Source of the DNA: Endomicrobium sp. | Lineage (GTDB): Bacteria; Elusimicrobiota; Endomicrobiia; Endomicrobiales; Endomicrobiaceae | DNA length: 6,228 bases | Direction: 5' to 3' | NCBI GenBank assembly: GCA_031255375.1 | Contig: JAIRSP010000058.1 | Coordinates: forward strand, 1 to 6,228 | Shown here: piece by piece, positions 5,424-6,228 of the stretch | How the letters are laid out: every line of letters begins with the position of its first letter | Numbering within the stretch: the first letter of the stretch is position 1 | Position numbers and translations under genes: made by a program | Notes under the pieces: generated by a model | The model's database searches: none | What the model saw: the letters and a program-made list of their open reading frames with translations, nothing else | Told to the model about the DNA's origin: nothing

Positions 5424-6074
5424 TTACACCTTACGACACTGTAAAATTTTTTTTATATTACAACTTATGAATAATATTCCGCCATTAACTGATGGAACAG
5501 CCCCTTTAACAAGCATTACATTTTTTTTATCATTAATACTTACAACACGTAATTTACGTATTGTAACACATTTACATCCAAGATGTCCAGACATTTTTGT
5601 ACCTTTAAAAACCCTTTGTACACCTCCGCTTCCACTAGAGCCTCTAGCGCGAGTTCTGTCAGATTGACCATGTGAAACAGGCTGCATAGAAAAATTATGT
5701 CTCTTAATAACGCCGCTATAACCTTTACCTTTTGAAATAGCAGAAATATTAACATAGTCACCAATATTAAAAACGTTAACCCTTACTTCTCCTCCAATAG
5801 AAAGTGTAGACACATCATCAACTCTAAATTCCTTCAAGATTTTCTTTGGTAATATGTTGTTTTTTTTAAAAAATCCTACTCGTGGCTTTGTAAGATTTTT
5901 TTCAGCTACATCTATAAATCCAAGTTGAACAGCACAATATCCATCTTTTTCAACAGTGCGAAGAGTAGAAATTATACATGGTCCAGCCTCTATAACTGTA
6001 ACCGGAGTAACATTGCCATTATGATCAAAAATTTGAGTTATACCTATTTTTTTTCCAATTATTGACTTTAGCAT
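5424..6074 (-). CDS. rplC: 50S ribosomal protein L3
   Basis: L3 is an early assembly protein of the 50S subunit; a long internal loop reaches toward the peptidyl-transferase centre. The 216 residues fit the family (about 205-220). Motifs are IIGKKIGITQIFD (5-17), TPVTVIEAGPC (23-33), VQLGF (49-53), ISKGKGYSGVIKRHNFS (113-129), SHGQSDRTR (134-142), RVFKGTKMSGHLGCKCVTIRKL (154-175) and MLVKGAVP (187-194). In the loop the usual RxPGSIG reads RARGSSG (142-148): Pro is replaced by Arg and Ile by Ser. The C-terminus after residue 204 adds about a dozen residues (NIKKILQCRKV). AAGGA (6085-6081), 6 nt before the ATG at 6074-6072, is a well-placed ribosome binding site. It follows rpsJ after 40 nt. 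Confidence 0.97.
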   Translation of the reverse strand: MLKSIIGKKIGITQIFDHNGNVTPVTVIEAGPCIISTLRTVEKDGYCAVQLGFIDVAEKNLTKPRVGFFKKNNILPKKILKEFRVDDVSTLSIGGEVRVNVFNIGDYVNISAISKGKGYSGVIKRHNFSMQPVSHGQSDRTRARGSSGSGGVQRVFKGTKMSGHLGCKCVTIRKLRVVSINDKKNVMLVKGAVPSVNGGILFISCNIKKILQCRKV

Positions 6075-6114
6075 ATTCTTTCCTTATATCACGATTTTCA
6101 AATTTTTTAAAAAA

Positions 6115-6228
6115 TTACATTTTAATTTCAATGTATACTCCAGCTGGCAAATCTAATTTCATAAGTTCATCAACAGTTTTTGATGAAGGTTCACGAATAT
6201 CGATTAATCTTTTATGTATTCTCATCTC
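6115..6228 (-). CDS. rpsJ: 30S ribosomal protein S10, 3' end only
   Basis: S10 is a 30S head protein that also binds NusB in transcription antitermination. Only the last 37 codons and the TAA stop (6117-6115) are inside the window; the start lies beyond the right edge. The visible part reads RIHKRLIDI (residues 3-11 of the fragment), [20 protein letters not shown] (12-31) and YIEIKM at the end. These match the C-terminal half of bacterial S10 (usual forms THxRLIDIxxPTxKTVDALMxLDLPAGVxVEIK). The first gene of the S10 operon is expected here, and rplC follows as usual. The operon promoter and leader are not in the window. Confidence 0.96.
   Translation of the reverse strand, partial: EMRIHKRLIDIREPSSKTVDELMKLDLPAGVYIEIKM

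Noticed and set aside
5540..5764. Minus-strand 74-residue frame inside rplC
   Set aside because: Out-of-frame reading of L3, which is intact in its own frame.
6101..6116. Perfect 16-nt palindrome AATTTTTTAAAAAATT at the end of rpsJ
   Set aside because: Pure A/T, partly over the rpsJ stop codon, no loop and no GC stem; expected by chance here and not a credible terminator or operator.

Overview
The window is a run of ribosomal-protein genes, all read from the minus strand. The order is the conserved bacterial S10 operon plus the start of the spc operon. In transcription order (right to left) it holds rpsJ (3' end only), rplC, rplD, rplW, rplB, rpsS, rplV, rpsC, rplP, rpmC, rpsQ, rplN and rplX (cut by the left edge). 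No gene of the canonical set is missing and none is inserted. I see no mobile element, RNA gene, CRISPR array or accessory gene. Plus-strand open frames are shadows of these genes or of A+T-rich spacers.

The organism is a bacterium with a strongly A+T-rich genome: lysine codons are mostly AAA, 8-nt A/T runs are common, and spacers are almost pure A/T. Gaps between genes are wide for this normally tight operon, reaching 124, 129 and 135 nt at three places. Together with a frame break in an essential gene, this looks like a reduced or degenerating host-restricted genome. Some protein signatures (for example the HGQSDR stretch in L3) and the overall character would fit an Elusimicrobiota/Endomicrobium-like endosymbiont, but that assignment is a guess from memory and not shown by the sequence.

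The main anomaly is in rplD (L4). The reading frame breaks at a run of 11 A residues (minus strand, 5011-5021). The upstream frame would end as a 116-residue protein. The downstream frame carries the rest of L4 with no loss. Removing a single A gives a 208-residue L4 that fits the family without a gap. This is either a sequencing/assembly error, a true lesion, or a frame restored by RNA-polymerase slippage on the A tract, as known from A+T-rich insect endosymbionts. L4 is essential, so rescue or error is more likely than plain loss.

The gene products are all ribosome components: L2, L3, L4, L14, L16, L22, L23, L24 and L29 of the 50S subunit, and S3, S10, S17 and S19 of the 30S. Most have normal length and conserved core motifs. 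L3 and the C-terminus of L2 show some unusual replacements in parts that lie near the peptidyl-transferase region. The three widest spacers each hold promoter-like sequence on the coding strand (low confidence). One falls exactly at the boundary between the S10 and spc operons of E. coli.
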